Positions 20,084-29,208 of a stretch of DNA of 64,000 bases are shown one piece after another. The translations under genes were made by a program, and so were the position numbers. Every line of letters starts with the position of its first letter. Within the stretch, counting starts at the first letter, position 1. Source of the DNA: Rhizorhabdus phycosphaerae (lineage in GTDB: Bacteria > Pseudomonadota > Alphaproteobacteria > Sphingomonadales > Sphingomonadaceae). Location of the stretch: positions 2,815,501-2,879,500 of the forward strand of contig NZ_CP049107.1 in assembly GCF_011044255.1 (NCBI RefSeq). Reading direction: 5' to 3'. Below the pieces are notes generated by a model. It had not been told where the DNA came from and ran no database searches. It saw only the letters and a program-made list of their open reading frames with translations.

Positions 20084-20968
20084 TCAGGGCATGGGGCCGG
20101 CGATCGGGGCCGGATCGACCCGGGCGTCGCGCCACTTCATCGACCAGTGGAGATGGGGCCCGGTCGCTCGCCCGGTCATGCCCACGGCGCCGACGATATC
20201 GCCCTGGCGCACCGCCTGTCCGACCACCACGTCGATCCGCGACAGGTGCAGGAAGGCCGAATTCAGCCCCATGCCATGATCGATCATGAGCAAATTGCCT
20301 TCGAGCGAGAAAGGGGCGGATGCTGCCAATATGACGACCCCGTCGGCCGGTGCCGCGACCGGGGTCCCGGTCGGGCGGGCGACGTCGACGCCCGAATGGA
20401 AGCTGCCCGGCTCGCCGGCGTAGATGCGCTGCGATCCGAACACCCCGCTGATCCGGCCCGTGACCGGCCAGGTAAAGCGTTGCCGCCAGCCGACACTGCC
20501 GCTGTCCTGCGCGCGGGCGGCTGCGATCCGTTCCAGCTCAATCTTGCGCCGTGCGAGGAACTCGGGGGTCGGCGTGGTGCCCCTGGGCAGTGTCGGGAGC
20601 GATTCGATCTGCCAGGCGCGCGGCGCGACGACGAGGGCGCGGCGCCATATCGTGCCATCGGCAAGCACGGCTTCAAGCAAGGCGCCGGGGCCGGCGTCGC
20701 GATCGAACCCGACCAGAAAGCGGCCATCCGGAGCGACCGGGACGGGCTTGCCACCGAGCATGAGCTGCGCTGCTCCGCCGGGCAGCATCCCGAAAGCCAG
20801 CCCACCCTGCTCGATGCGACCGGACAGGTGAAAGTCGGCATTGTCGACCACGCGTGCGGCGGGGGCAGTGGGTGGCGTGATCGTCGGTGGAGAAACGGGC
20901 GCGGTGGTGCAGCCCGCGATGGCAAGCAGAACCGGCAGGAGCGCGAGCGCCCGGCGCGCTGGCCTCAA
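20084..20968 (-). CDS. M23 (LytM) family peptidase, predicted lipoprotein
   Basis: 294 residues. A short N-terminus leads to the lipobox LAIAGC, so the protein is probably lipid-anchored on the periplasmic side. A beta-rich middle region and a LytM/M23 peptidoglycan endopeptidase domain follow (about residues 165-294), with zinc ligands visible in HSGVD and GPHLHW. It would cut cross-links in peptidoglycan or regulate an amidase. A TTG at 20968 is chosen: it overlaps the stop of the upstream DUF2093 gene as TTGA and gives the correct distance to the lipobox, whereas the more distant ATG at 21034 lies inside that gene. Confidence 0.87.
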   Translation of the reverse strand: MRPARRALALLPVLLAIAGCTTAPVSPPTITPPTAPAARVVDNADFHLSGRIEQGGLAFGMLPGGAAQLMLGGKPVPVAPDGRFLVGFDRDAGPGALLEAVLADGTIWRRALVVAPRAWQIESLPTLPRGTTPTPEFLARRKIELERIAAARAQDSGSVGWRQRFTWPVTGRISGVFGSQRIYAGEPGSFHSGVDVARPTGTPVAAPADGVVILAASAPFSLEGNLLMIDHGMGLNSAFLHLSRIDVVVGQAVRQGDIVGAVGMTGRATGPHLHWSMKWRDARVDPAPIAGPMP

Positions 20969-21162
20969 GCCGTCTGCTCCGCCTGGGTCGCTTCGACCGC
21001 GCTGGCATAAGGCTGCTGGCGCGCCACGCTCCAATAGCGCAGCTCGTCGAGCGGAATCGCGACGCCCGAAACCGCGCAGACGACATGGTCGCCGCCCGTC
21101 AGCACGCGGAAGCCGTTGGCGAGATAATGGAGCCGGGCCTCCCGGCCCGCATTCATCAACAT
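20965..21162 (-). CDS. DUF2093 family protein
   Basis: A 65-residue protein (MLMNAGREARLHYLANGFRV, then GDHVVCAVSGVAIPLDELRYWSV) matching the small alphaproteobacterial family DUF2093. One cysteine (in HVVCAVSG) is visible; the family fold and function are unknown. No signal peptide or membrane segment. It lies 43 bp downstream of xseA on the same strand and overlaps the start of the M23 peptidase gene by four bases, suggesting an xseA-DUF2093-M23 operon. Confidence 0.85.
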   Translation of the reverse strand: MLMNAGREARLHYLANGFRVLTGGDHVVCAVSGVAIPLDELRYWSVARQQPYASAVEATQAEQTA

Positions 21163-21205
21163 GGTCTATCCTCCGAAGGCGGCATATGGGCCCTGCGCCG
21201 CGCGA

Positions 21206-22684
21206 CTAAAAGAGCTTTTGCTGGCGCGCGGCCTCGTCGGGCGCGGCTTTCGCCCTGGCTGGCGGCCTTGTCGACGCGCGCATGTCGTCCCCATCGACGC
21301 GCGCATCGACCGCGCCATCGGCGAAATGAAGCGTGAGCAGACCCGCTTCCCGCGCCGTCTGGGCGTTGCTGAGCACGCCTCCGTCGCGGCGTTCGACGCG
21401 AACATAGCCGCGCTGCAGCGGGCGATCGGGATGCAGCTGCTCGGCCAGGCGCCACAGCTGGTCGAGCGCCGCGCGGTTCTGGTCGATCTTGGAGCGGATC
21501 GGACGGTCGCTCAGCCGGACCGACGCAAGCCGCTCGGCGGCGCGCTCATATTTCCGGTCGAGCAATGCGGGGCGGAGCGCGCCGGCGGCCTGGGCAAGGT
21601 CGCTCCGCGCATGGGCGAGCCGCTGCCCCAGCGCACGCGGAAGGCGGTCTGCCAAGTCGTCGAGCCTCTGCTGCTGCCCCGCGAAGAGGCCGTCGAGGGT
21701 CGGCAGGCGATCGGCCACGGCCTCGAACCGCTCTGCCGCCCGTTCGCGGTAGCGCAGTGCCAGCCGTTCCGCGCGGCCCCCGAGCTCGCGCACATGATGG
21801 GCGAGATCGGCGCGCACTGGCACCGCCATCTCCGCCGCAGCGGTCGGCGTCGGCGCGCGGCGGTCGGCGGCGAAGTCGGCCAGGGTCGTATCGGTCTCGT
21901 GGCCCACCGCGGAGATCACCGGGATCGGCGATTCGGCTATGGCGCGGACGACCTCTTCCTCGTTGAACGCCCAGAGATCCTCGATCGAGCCGCCGCCGCG
22001 CCCCACGATCAGCAGGTCGGGGCGCGGGACCGGTCCGTCCGGCGAGAGGGCGCCGAAGCCGCGCACCGCGCGGGCGACCTGCGGCGCGGCGGCGTCGCCC
22101 TGCACCGCGACCGGCCACAGGATGACATGGCTCGGGCAGCGATCGGCGAGGCGGTGGAGAATGTCGCGGATGACCGCGCCGGTCGGCGACGTCACCACGC
22201 CGATCACGCGCGGCAGAAAAGGCAGGGGGCGCTTGCGTTCCTCGTCGAATAGGCCTTCGGCGGCGAGCTGGCGACGGCGCTGGTCGAGCAGCGCCATCAG
22301 CGCGCCCTGCCCCGCCAGCTCCATGCGATCGATCACGATCTGATATTTGGACCGGCCTGGGAAGGTGGTCAGCTTGCCGGTCGCGATGACTTCGATCCCG
22401 TCCTCGGGGCGGAAGCGCATAGCGGAGGCCTGCCCTTTCCACACCACCCCGTCGATGCAGGCGCGCTCGTCCTTGAGGCTCAGATAGCAATGGCCCGAGC
22501 TGTGGCGCTTGAAACCCGAAATCTCGCCGCGCACGCGCACGAATCCGAAGGCATCCTCGACCGTCCTTTTCAGCGCGCCGGATAATTCCGACACCGACAG
22601 CGCGGGTGCGTTGTCGCCCGGCTGCTCCTCGGCTAACAGGCGGGGCCTGTCGCTTGGGGGCACGCCTGGGAGAAAATCGTTCAT
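21206..22684 (-). CDS. xseA: Exodeoxyribonuclease VII large subunit
   Basis: Large subunit of ExoVII, which degrades single-stranded DNA into oligonucleotides together with XseB (not in the window). The 492-residue protein has an N-terminal OB fold ([20 protein letters not shown], then [20 protein letters not shown]), the catalytic domain with [15 protein letters not shown] and [21 protein letters not shown], and the long helical C-terminus. The ATG at 22684 begins at the expected N-terminus ([20 protein letters not shown]); upstream extension in the same frame is purD antisense. Its start codon overlaps the start codon of divergent purD. Confidence 0.96.
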   Translation of the reverse strand: MNDFLPGVPPSDRPRLLAEEQPGDNAPALSVSELSGALKRTVEDAFGFVRVRGEISGFKRHSSGHCYLSLKDERACIDGVVWKGQASAMRFRPEDGIEVIATGKLTTFPGRSKYQIVIDRMELAGQGALMALLDQRRRQLAAEGLFDEERKRPLPFLPRVIGVVTSPTGAVIRDILHRLADRCPSHVILWPVAVQGDAAAPQVARAVRGFGALSPDGPVPRPDLLIVGRGGGSIEDLWAFNEEEVVRAIAESPIPVISAVGHETDTTLADFAADRRAPTPTAAAEMAVPVRADLAHHVRELGGRAERLALRYRERAAERFEAVADRLPTLDGLFAGQQQRLDDLADRLPRALGQRLAHARSDLAQAAGALRPALLDRKYERAAERLASVRLSDRPIRSKIDQNRAALDQLWRLAEQLHPDRPLQRGYVRVERRDGGVLSNAQTAREAGLLTLHFADGAVDARVDGDDMRASTRPPARAKAAPDEAARQQKLF

Positions 22685-23963
22685 GATCGTCCTGCTGTTG
22701 GGATCGGGGGGCCGCGAAGATGCGCTGGCCTGGAAGCTCGCGCAATCGGACCGGCTCACCAAATTGTTCGCCGCGCCGGGCAATCCCGGCATAGCCCAAT
22801 ATGCCGAATGCGTCGATCTCGATCCGACCCATCCCGAATCCGTCCTGGCCTTCGCTCGGGAGGAGAATGTCGGGCTGGTGGTGATCGGGCCCGAGGCGCC
22901 GCTGGTCGCCGGCATGGGCGATCTGCTGCGCGCCAACGGCGTCCTCACCTTCGGCCCGAACCGCGAGGCGGCCCAGCTCGAAGGCTCCAAAGGCTTCACC
23001 AAGGATCTCTGCCGGCGCGAGAATATTCCCACGGCAGCCTATGGTCGCTTCTCCGACGCGTCCTCCGCCAAGGCGGCGCTCGACAGCTTCGGGATTCCGG
23101 TCGTGATCAAGGCCGACGGCCTGGCGGCCGGCAAGGGCGTGGTCATCGCCGAGAGCCGCGCCGAGGCGGAAAATGCGATCGACGACATGTTCGGCGGCAG
23201 CTTCGGCAGCGCCGGTGCCGAGGTCGTGATCGAGGAATTCCTGACCGGTGAGGAGGCGAGCTTCTTCGCGCTGACCGACGGGACGACGGTCGTCCCCTTC
23301 GGGTCGGCGCAGGATCACAAGCGCGTCGGGGACGGCGACACAGGCCCCAACACGGGTGGGATGGGGGCCTATAGCCCGGCGCCGGTGCTGACCCCCGAGC
23401 TGGAAGCGCAGGCCATGCGCGAGATCGTCGAGCCGACGGTGCGCGCCATGGCGGCGGCCGGCATCCCCTATTCGGGCGTGCTCTATGCGGGCCTGATGCT
23501 GACCGCCGACGGCCCCAAGCTGATCGAGTATAATGCTCGCTTCGGCGATCCCGAATGCCAGGTGCTCATGCTCCGGCTCGAGGATGATCTGGTGACGCTG
23601 ATGCTCGCGGTTGCCGAAGGGCGGCTTCACGAGATCGCGCGCCCGAGCCTGTCACCCAACAGCGCGCTCACCGTGGTGATGGCGGCCAAAGGCTATCCCG
23701 GCACGCCTGCGAAGGGCGGGGCCATCCGAAACATCGAGGCGGCGGAAGCCAAGGGCACGAAGATCTTTCACGCCGGCACGGCGCTCAAGGACGGTGAGCT
23801 GGTCGCCAATGGCGGACGCGTGCTGAATGTCACAGCGCTCGGCAAGGATATCGCCGAAGCGCGCGACACAGCCTATGCCGCGGTCGACGCGCTCGACTTT
23901 GCGAGCGGTTTCTGCCGTCGCGACATAGGCTGGCGGGAACTGGCACGGCAACGGAACGGTTGA
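22683..23963 (+). CDS. purD: Phosphoribosylamine-glycine ligase
   Basis: Second step of purine synthesis: phosphoribosylamine plus glycine plus ATP gives GAR. The 426-residue ATP-grasp protein starts [20 protein letters not shown], the standard N-terminus, and contains [11 protein letters not shown], the ATP-binding loop ([14 protein letters not shown]) and [20 protein letters not shown]. The start ATG at 22683 and the xseA ATG on the other strand share the palindrome CATG (22682-22685), so any purD promoter must lie inside xseA coding sequence. purE and purK are elsewhere in the window. Confidence 0.97.
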   Translation: MIVLLLGSGGREDALAWKLAQSDRLTKLFAAPGNPGIAQYAECVDLDPTHPESVLAFAREENVGLVVIGPEAPLVAGMGDLLRANGVLTFGPNREAAQLEGSKGFTKDLCRRENIPTAAYGRFSDASSAKAALDSFGIPVVIKADGLAAGKGVVIAESRAEAENAIDDMFGGSFGSAGAEVVIEEFLTGEEASFFALTDGTTVVPFGSAQDHKRVGDGDTGPNTGGMGAYSPAPVLTPELEAQAMREIVEPTVRAMAAAGIPYSGVLYAGLMLTADGPKLIEYNARFGDPECQVLMLRLEDDLVTLMLAVAEGRLHEIARPSLSPNSALTVVMAAKGYPGTPAKGGAIRNIEAAEAKGTKIFHAGTALKDGELVANGGRVLNVTALGKDIAEARDTAYAAVDALDFASGFCRRDIGWRELARQRNG

Positions 23964-24012
23964 CGCCGAAGGGCGTTCGCAAGAGGTCAATGTAACGAGG
24001 GATTTCGGGGGT

Positions 24013-24546
24013 ATGTCGAACGCTACGCTGATCATCGCCACGCTTGTCGCCATCATCGCGATTGCGGGGCTCTTCCTGTTGCTACGCAAGCCCAAGCAGC
24101 GCGTGTCGCTGAGCGAGACGCCGGCGCCGGCGTCCATGCGCGCCGCCGAGCCTGAGCTTGCCGCTGCCGTCATCGCCACGCCACCGGCCGATATCAAGCC
24201 GGTCGAGACGCTCGACGAAGGCAAGGGTGTGGTGGACAGCGCCGCGGCCGCCATGCTCGACGTGGCAACGCCGGTTCTTGGTATCGACGCGCATCCCGAC
24301 CTGCCCGCCGACGAACTTACCCGGATCAAGGGGCTCGGGCCCAAGGCTAAGGCGGTGCTCAACGGAATCGGAATCCACCGTTTCGATCAGCTGGCGGCGC
24401 TCGACCCGGCGCAGGCGGCCGAAGTGGATGCCCGGCTCGGCGCGTTCAAGGGACGGATTTTTCGCGATCGCTGGATCGATCAGGCCCGCTATCTAGAGCA
24501 GGGCGACATCGCCGGTTTTGAGAAGGAATTCGGGAAACTCGGCTGA
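24013..24546 (+). CDS. Membrane-anchored helix-hairpin-helix protein
   Basis: 177 residues. One N-terminal transmembrane segment (about residues 4-24, LIIATLVAIIAIAGLFLLLR) is followed by a Pro/Ala-rich linker and a C-terminal helix-hairpin-helix domain: LTRIKGLGPKAKAVLNGIGI, then FDQLAALDPAQAAEVDARLG and a tail with FRDRWIDQA. The same kind of domain is found at the end of some NADH-dehydrogenase subunit E and ribosomal-protein-like sequences, where it need not bind DNA. Function unknown. It follows purD by 49 bp and is convergent with thiE. Confidence 0.75.
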   Translation: MSNATLIIATLVAIIAIAGLFLLLRKPKQRVSLSETPAPASMRAAEPELAAAVIATPPADIKPVETLDEGKGVVDSAAAAMLDVATPVLGIDAHPDLPADELTRIKGLGPKAKAVLNGIGIHRFDQLAALDPAQAAEVDARLGAFKGRIFRDRWIDQARYLEQGDIAGFEKEFGKLG

Positions 24547-24567
24547 AGCGAGCCGGCAGCGTGGGCG

Positions 24568-25281
24568 TCAGCCCACGCCGTCCAGCGCAGCGAACTTTTT
24601 CACGGCCGCCGCAGGACCTTCTGGATCGTTCCAGACCGCGCCCGATACAGCAAGGAAATCCGCGCCTGCGGCGATCAGCGGCGCTGAATTGTCGGGCGTT
24701 ATCCCGCCGATCGCGACGCAGGGCAGTTCGAACAGGGTCGACCACCAGCCGAGGATCGACGGCTCGGGCCGGTGCTCGGTCTCCTTGGTGGTGGTCGGGT
24801 AGAAAGCACCGAAGGCGACATAGTCGGCCCCGGCCTCGCCCGCTTCCATCGCCAGATGGCGGCTGTCATGACAGGTGACGCCGATCTGCGCCTTGGGGCC
24901 GAGCTGTTGTCGGGCATCGCGCGGATCGCCATCGCCCTGGCCCAGATGCACGCCATCGGCATCGAGGCGCTTCGCCAGGCCGATCGAATCATTGATGATG
25001 AAGGCGACCTCGCGCGACGCACATACCGCCTGCAACGGGCGGGCAAGGTCGGCGATGCGATGCTCGTCGATGCCTTTCAGACGCAGCTGGAAGGCGGCCA
25101 CGACGGGCGCCGCATCCAGCGCTGCCGCCAGCGTTTCGGCGAAGCGCTCGTCGATCGATGCGGGCGAGATCAGGTAGAGTTTGCAGGGCGGCCGCGCTGC
25201 ATCGCGCTCGAACCGGTCGGCAAAGGCGGGATCGAGCCGGAGCTCGTCCTCGTCGAAATCATCGATATCGGTCGTGGTCAT
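24568..25281 (-). CDS. thiE: Thiamine-phosphate synthase
   Basis: Joins the thiazole and pyrimidine moieties to make thiamine phosphate. The 237-residue protein has the TIM-barrel signatures of the family: QLRLKG near residue 65, FIINDSIGLAKRLDADGVHLGQ, then GVTCHDSRH and a phosphate-binding end (CVAIGGITPDNSAPLIAAGA). The ATG at 25281 is used; a GTG three codons upstream is equally possible. It has an acidic N-terminal extension (DIDDFDEDELRLDP). It precedes the REP-like element and the glycolytic run on the same strand, but separation by the repeat suggests its own transcript. Confidence 0.93.
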   Translation of the reverse strand: MTTTDIDDFDEDELRLDPAFADRFERDAARPPCKLYLISPASIDERFAETLAAALDAAPVVAAFQLRLKGIDEHRIADLARPLQAVCASREVAFIINDSIGLAKRLDADGVHLGQGDGDPRDARQQLGPKAQIGVTCHDSRHLAMEAGEAGADYVAFGAFYPTTTKETEHRPEPSILGWWSTLFELPCVAIGGITPDNSAPLIAAGADFLAVSGAVWNDPEGPAAAVKKFAALDGVG

Positions 25282-25301
25282 GCCTATCACTTAGCCACAA
25301 A

Positions 25302-25402
25302 CGTCATTCCCGCGAAGGCGGGAATCCACCGGGTCGGTCGGCCGAACCTCTAGCGATCCGGAGTTCGTTCGCCGGTGGATTCCCGCCTTCGCGGGAATGA
25401 CG
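25302..25402. repeat. REP-like element: 31 bp perfect inverted repeat
   Basis: CGTCATTCCCGCGAAGGCGG begins the left arm (25302-25332) and the right arm (25372-25402) is its exact reverse complement over 31 bp, separated by 39 bp. Each arm also contains a smaller palindrome (TTCCCGC/GCGGGAA). This is the layout of a paired REP or REP-doublet element. It fills the thiE-fda gap and could form a large hairpin in either transcript. Confidence 0.85.
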
Positions 25403-25441
25403 GAAAGAAGGGTGAGATTGCTCCCACCCTTCCATAGGGAA

Positions 25442-26338
25442 TCAGGCAGTCTTGCTGGTCGACGCCGTGTAGATTTCGTCGATCGCGGCACCCAGAGAGG
25501 CGTCGAACTGCTCGTCGGTCATCTGCGCGCGCAGATCCTCGAGCAGCGCACGGCTGAAGCTGGCGATGACGCCGCGGTTCTTCGCAAGTTCGGTGCACGC
25601 GTCCGGGCGGCTATAGCCACCCGACAGCGCGACGACGCGCAGCACGCGGGGATGGTCGACCAGCGCGTCGAACAGGCCGGCCTTCGCCGGCAGCGACAGC
25701 TTGAGCATGACCTTGTCTTCGCCGGTCATCGCGTCGAGCGCCTTGGTCAGTTCATCGAGCAGGATCTGGTCGGCCTCGGCGCGCTCCGGGCTCTTGATGT
25801 TCACCTCGGGCTCGATGATCGGCATCAGCCCGCCGGCCAGGACCTGCTGGCCGACCTCGAACTGCTGCTTGACGATCGCGGCAATGCCCTCGCGATTGGC
25901 GAGGTTGATCACCGAACGCTCCTTGGTGCCGAACACGCCCAAGCTCTTGGCCCGCGCCAGAAGGGCGTCCAGTTCGGGCATCGGCTTCATCAGCTGGACG
26001 CCGTTCGCCTCATCCTCGAGCCCCTTATCGATCTTGATGAAGGGAACGACGCCGCGCTCGTTGAGCACTTGCGGGACCGGTTTGCCGTCGGCCTGGCCGT
26101 CCATCGTCCGCTCGAACAGGATCGCGCCGATCACCTTTTCGCCGGTGAAGACCGGCGAGGTGATGATGCGGGTGCGCATCGCATGGATGAGGCCGAACAT
26201 CTCCTCCTCGGTCGACCAGGCGCCTTCCTCGACGCCATAGCCCTTGAGAGCCTTGGGCGTCGAACCGCCGCTCTGGTCGAGCGCCGCGATGAAGCCTTTG
26301 CCGTCGGCGATCTTCTTCGCCGTCTCCTGATCGAACAT
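25442..26338 (-). CDS. fda: Fructose-bisphosphate aldolase, class I
   Basis: Cleaves fructose 1,6-bisphosphate to two triose phosphates by a Schiff-base mechanism. The 298-residue protein begins MFDQETAKKIADGKGFIAAL and carries class I features (DQSGGSTPKAL, VPFIKIDKGL, IIEPEVNI, VMLKLSLPA with the Schiff-base-type lysine, and ALSGGYSR). The short single-domain length and absence of zinc-binding histidine motifs separate it from class II aldolase. It is next to pgk (83 bp downstream of the pgk-side start region, same strand) and with gap and tkt forms a central-carbon cluster. No internal oddity. Confidence 0.94.
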   Translation of the reverse strand: MFDQETAKKIADGKGFIAALDQSGGSTPKALKGYGVEEGAWSTEEEMFGLIHAMRTRIITSPVFTGEKVIGAILFERTMDGQADGKPVPQVLNERGVVPFIKIDKGLEDEANGVQLMKPMPELDALLARAKSLGVFGTKERSVINLANREGIAAIVKQQFEVGQQVLAGGLMPIIEPEVNIKSPERAEADQILLDELTKALDAMTGEDKVMLKLSLPAKAGLFDALVDHPRVLRVVALSGGYSRPDACTELAKNRGVIASFSRALLEDLRAQMTDEQFDASLGAAIDEIYTASTSKTA

Positions 26339-26421
26339 GGGTGCTTATCTCCTGTCTATGTCTGCATGGCGCCTTTGCGGCGTCCATGGATTCCCTGGCA
26401 AAATTTCGCGGATGCGCAGTG

Positions 26422-27615
26422 TCAGGCGTCGAGCGCCTTCACTCCCGGAAGCTCCCGCCCTTCCATCCATTCGAGGAAGGCGCCGCCTGCGGTCGAGACG
26501 AAGCTGAAGTCGTCCGCGACTCCGGCATGGTTCAGCGCCGCGACGGTGTCGCCGCCCCCGGCCACCGACACCAGCGAGCCGCCCTTGGTCAGCGCCGCCG
26601 CCGTGCGGGCAAGTGCGACCGTTGCGGTGTCGAAGGGGCTGATCTCGAACGCGCCCATCGGCCCGTTCCAGACGAGCGTGCGGCATGTCTTGAGGGCATC
26701 GCCGAGCGCTTCCACCGCCGCCGGGCCGACATCGAGGATCATCTCGTCGGCGGCGACCTCATGGACGTTGACGGTGCGCACCGGCGGGTTGGCGCGGAAT
26801 TCTTTGGCGACGACGACGTCATAGGGGAGGTGGACGATGCACTCGGCCTTGTCGGCGGCGTCGAGGATTTCGAGTACGGTGTCCTTGAGGTCATGCTCGC
26901 ACAGCGACTTGCCGACATCGACGCCGCGCGCGGCGAGGAAGGTGTTGGCCATGCCGCCACCGATGATGAGATGGTCGACCCGGCTGACCAGATGCTTGAG
27001 CACGTCGAGCTTGGTCGAGACCTTGGCACCGCCCACGACGGCGGCCACCGGATGCTCGGGGTTGCCGAGCGCCTTTTCCAGTGCTTCCAGCTCGGCCTGC
27101 ATTGAGCGGCCGGCATAGGCGGGGAGCAGACGCGCGAGGGCTTCGGTCGAGACATGCGCACGGTGCGCGGCCGAGAAGGCGTCGTTGACGTAGAGGTCGC
27201 CGAGACGCGCCATCGCCTTGGCGAGTTCGGGGTCGTTCTTTTCCTCGCCCTTGTGGAAGCGGGTGTTCTCCAGCAGGGCGATGTCGCCGGGCTGGAGCTG
27301 GGCGACGGCGGCTTCCGCCTCCTCGCCACAGCAATCGCCGATGAAGCGGACCTCGCGGCCGAGCACCGAGCGGAACGCACTGGTGACCAGGGCAAGGCTC
27401 ATGTCGGGATTGCGCTCACCCTTTGGGCGGCCGAAATGGGCAAGGACGAGCACGATCGCGCCCTTGTCCGACAGCTCGGCTACCGTCGGCGCGGCGGCGC
27501 GCAGCCTCGTGTCGTCGGTGACGGTGGCGCCGTCCATCGGCACGTTGAGGTCTTCGCGGACCAGTACGCGCTTGCCGCGCACGTCGCCGATATCGTCGAG
27601 TGTCCTGAAAGCCAT
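26422..27615 (-). CDS. pgk: Phosphoglycerate kinase
   Basis: Transfers phosphate from 1,3-bisphosphoglycerate to ADP in glycolysis. The 397-residue protein has the family landmarks: [20 protein letters not shown] near the N-terminus, [10 protein letters not shown], then [21 protein letters not shown] and the C-terminal [10 protein letters not shown]. Length is normal (about 390-400). Its ATG at 27615 is one base after the MOSC-gene stop at 27617, so the two are probably translated together. Gap lies upstream and fda downstream on the same strand. Confidence 0.97.
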   Translation of the reverse strand: MAFRTLDDIGDVRGKRVLVREDLNVPMDGATVTDDTRLRAAAPTVAELSDKGAIVLVLAHFGRPKGERNPDMSLALVTSAFRSVLGREVRFIGDCCGEEAEAAVAQLQPGDIALLENTRFHKGEEKNDPELAKAMARLGDLYVNDAFSAAHRAHVSTEALARLLPAYAGRSMQAELEALEKALGNPEHPVAAVVGGAKVSTKLDVLKHLVSRVDHLIIGGGMANTFLAARGVDVGKSLCEHDLKDTVLEILDAADKAECIVHLPYDVVVAKEFRANPPVRTVNVHEVAADEMILDVGPAAVEALGDALKTCRTLVWNGPMGAFEISPFDTATVALARTAAALTKGGSLVSVAGGGDTVAALNHAGVADDFSFVSTAGGAFLEWMEGRELPGVKALDA

Positions 27616-27616
27616 C

Positions 27617-28072
27617 TTATCCCTCGATTTCCACAGTATCGCCGAGCGCGATGCGTCCGCCCTCGATCACCCGCGCGATCCTGCCGCCCCTCCAATCGGG
27701 CCGCAGCGCGCTTTGCAGGCCGTCGGCCACGGCATCCATCCGCCGGCACGGGTCGCATTCGCCCGTAATCTCGAACAGGGCGGCGCCGACCCGGACCATG
27801 GCGCCTGGCGCCTGCGGCAGGTCAACGCCCTCGACGAGCAAATTGGCCCGGCGCTGTTCCCAGGAAACCCCACGGCCGAGTTCCGCAATCGCCGCAGACC
27901 AGTCCTCCAGGCGGAGGATGGTGACCTGGCGCCGGTTCGACTTGCCCGGGCGGGTGGCGCCACGATGATCGCCGTGGATTCCCGTATCCAGGCCGACCTC
28001 GACATGATCGATCGTCTCGACAGGCCCATGGGCGCGGCCCTTGCGCGCGATACCGATCAGCCGGCCGGCCAT
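27617..28072 (-). CDS. MOSC domain protein
   Basis: A 151-residue protein of the MOSC (MoCo sulfurase C-terminal) family, thought to carry sulfur or act with molybdenum-cofactor enzymes. Visible features are [33 protein letters not shown] and the conserved cysteine in [14 protein letters not shown]. It has no partner domain, signal peptide or membrane segment. It is inserted between gap and pgk, with its stop one base from the pgk start; why a MOSC gene sits inside a glycolytic cluster is not evident. Confidence 0.88.
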   Translation of the reverse strand: MAGRLIGIARKGRAHGPVETIDHVEVGLDTGIHGDHRGATRPGKSNRRQVTILRLEDWSAAIAELGRGVSWEQRRANLLVEGVDLPQAPGAMVRVGAALFEITGECDPCRRMDAVADGLQSALRPDWRGGRIARVIEGGRIALGDTVEIEG

Positions 28073-28108
28073 GTCAGGCGGCTCCGCCCGCCCGCGCGAC
28101 GGGCCGGT

Positions 28109-28141
28109 CCGCCACGACCGCCGGGCGGCGGTCCGTGGCGG
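28109..28141 (-). terminator. Hairpin between gap and the MOSC gene
   Basis: CCGCCACGACCGCC (28109-28122) pairs with GGCGGTCCGTGGCGG (28127-28141) with one bulged base and a 4-base loop. This strong stem lies about 36 bp after the gap stop codon, upstream of the MOSC start on the same strand. There is no T-run, so it may stabilise the gap message or attenuate transcription into the MOSC-pgk genes. Confidence 0.6.
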
Positions 28142-28176
28142 CGGCTGCCACGCGGAAGGTCGGGCCTCGTCTCAAC

Positions 28177-29184
28177 TCAGAGCAGCTTGCCGATCGCGCC
28201 GGCCGTGTCGACCATGCGGTTCGAGAAGCCCCACTCATTGTCGTACCAGCTGAGCACGCGGACGAGCTTGCCTTCGATAACCGAGGTCTCGAGGCTGTCG
28301 ATGGTCGACGAATGGGCGTCATGGTTGAAGTCGATCGAGACCAGCGGCTCCTCCGTGTAGCCGAGCACGCCCTTCAGCGGGCCTTCGGCGGCCGCCTTGA
28401 GGAGCGCGTTGACCTCGTCCTTCGTCGTTTCGCGCGACGGGGTGAAGGTCAGGTCGACGACCGAGACGTTCGGGGTCGGCACGCGGATCGCCGAACCGTC
28501 GAGCTTGCCCTTCAGCGCCGGCAGCACCTCGGCGACCGCGCGGGCGGCACCGGTGGTGGTCGGGATCATCGACATCGCGGCGGCGCGGGCGCGGCGCGGA
28601 TCCTCATGGATCTGGTCGAGGATCTTCTGGTCGTTGGTATAGGCGTGGATCGTGGTCATCAGGCCGCGCTCGATACCGATCGACTCGTGCAGCACCTTGG
28701 CGAAGGGCGCGAGGCAGTTGGTGGTGCACGACGCGTTCGACACGATGATGTGATCGGCGGTCAGCTGCTCGTGGTTGACGCCGAACACGACGGTCAGGTC
28801 GACTTCCTTGCCCGGGGCCGAGATCAGCACGCGCTTGGCGCCGGCGTCGATATGCGCCTGGCCGCCCTTGCGGTTGGTGAAGAAACCAGTGCACTCCAGT
28901 GCGATGTCGACGCCCTGGGCGGCGTGCGGCAGCTTGGCCGGATCGCGCTCGGCGGTGACGTGGATGCGCTTGCCGTTGATGATCAGGTCATTGCCGTCGA
29001 CTTCGACGGTGCCGCTGAAGGCGCCATGGACCGAGTCGCGCTTGAACAGCAGGGCGTTGGCCTTGGCGTCGGCCAGATCGTTGATGGAGACCAGCTCAAG
29101 GTCGTGATCGGTGCGCTCGAGGATGGCGCGCGCCACATTCCGACCGATGCGACCGAAGCCGTTGATTGCAACCTTGACTGCCAT
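28177..29184 (-). CDS. gap: Glyceraldehyde-3-phosphate dehydrogenase, type I
   Basis: NAD-dependent glycolytic enzyme making 1,3-bisphosphoglycerate. The 335-residue protein has the Rossmann start ([20 protein letters not shown]), the active-site [12 protein letters not shown] with catalytic Cys, the phosphate-binding [13 protein letters not shown] region and the C-terminal [15 protein letters not shown]. The AISAPGK-type strand and Asp-containing VSINDL support NAD use. It lies 25 bp downstream of tkt on the same strand, with AGGAGAT before the ATG, so tkt-gap is likely one transcript. Confidence 0.97.
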   Translation of the reverse strand: MAVKVAINGFGRIGRNVARAILERTDHDLELVSINDLADAKANALLFKRDSVHGAFSGTVEVDGNDLIINGKRIHVTAERDPAKLPHAAQGVDIALECTGFFTNRKGGQAHIDAGAKRVLISAPGKEVDLTVVFGVNHEQLTADHIIVSNASCTTNCLAPFAKVLHESIGIERGLMTTIHAYTNDQKILDQIHEDPRRARAAAMSMIPTTTGAARAVAEVLPALKGKLDGSAIRVPTPNVSVVDLTFTPSRETTKDEVNALLKAAAEGPLKGVLGYTEEPLVSIDFNHDAHSSTIDSLETSVIEGKLVRVLSWYDNEWGFSNRMVDTAGAIGKLL

Positions 29185-29208
29185 GTGCCGATATCTCCTG
29201 CGGTTTGT

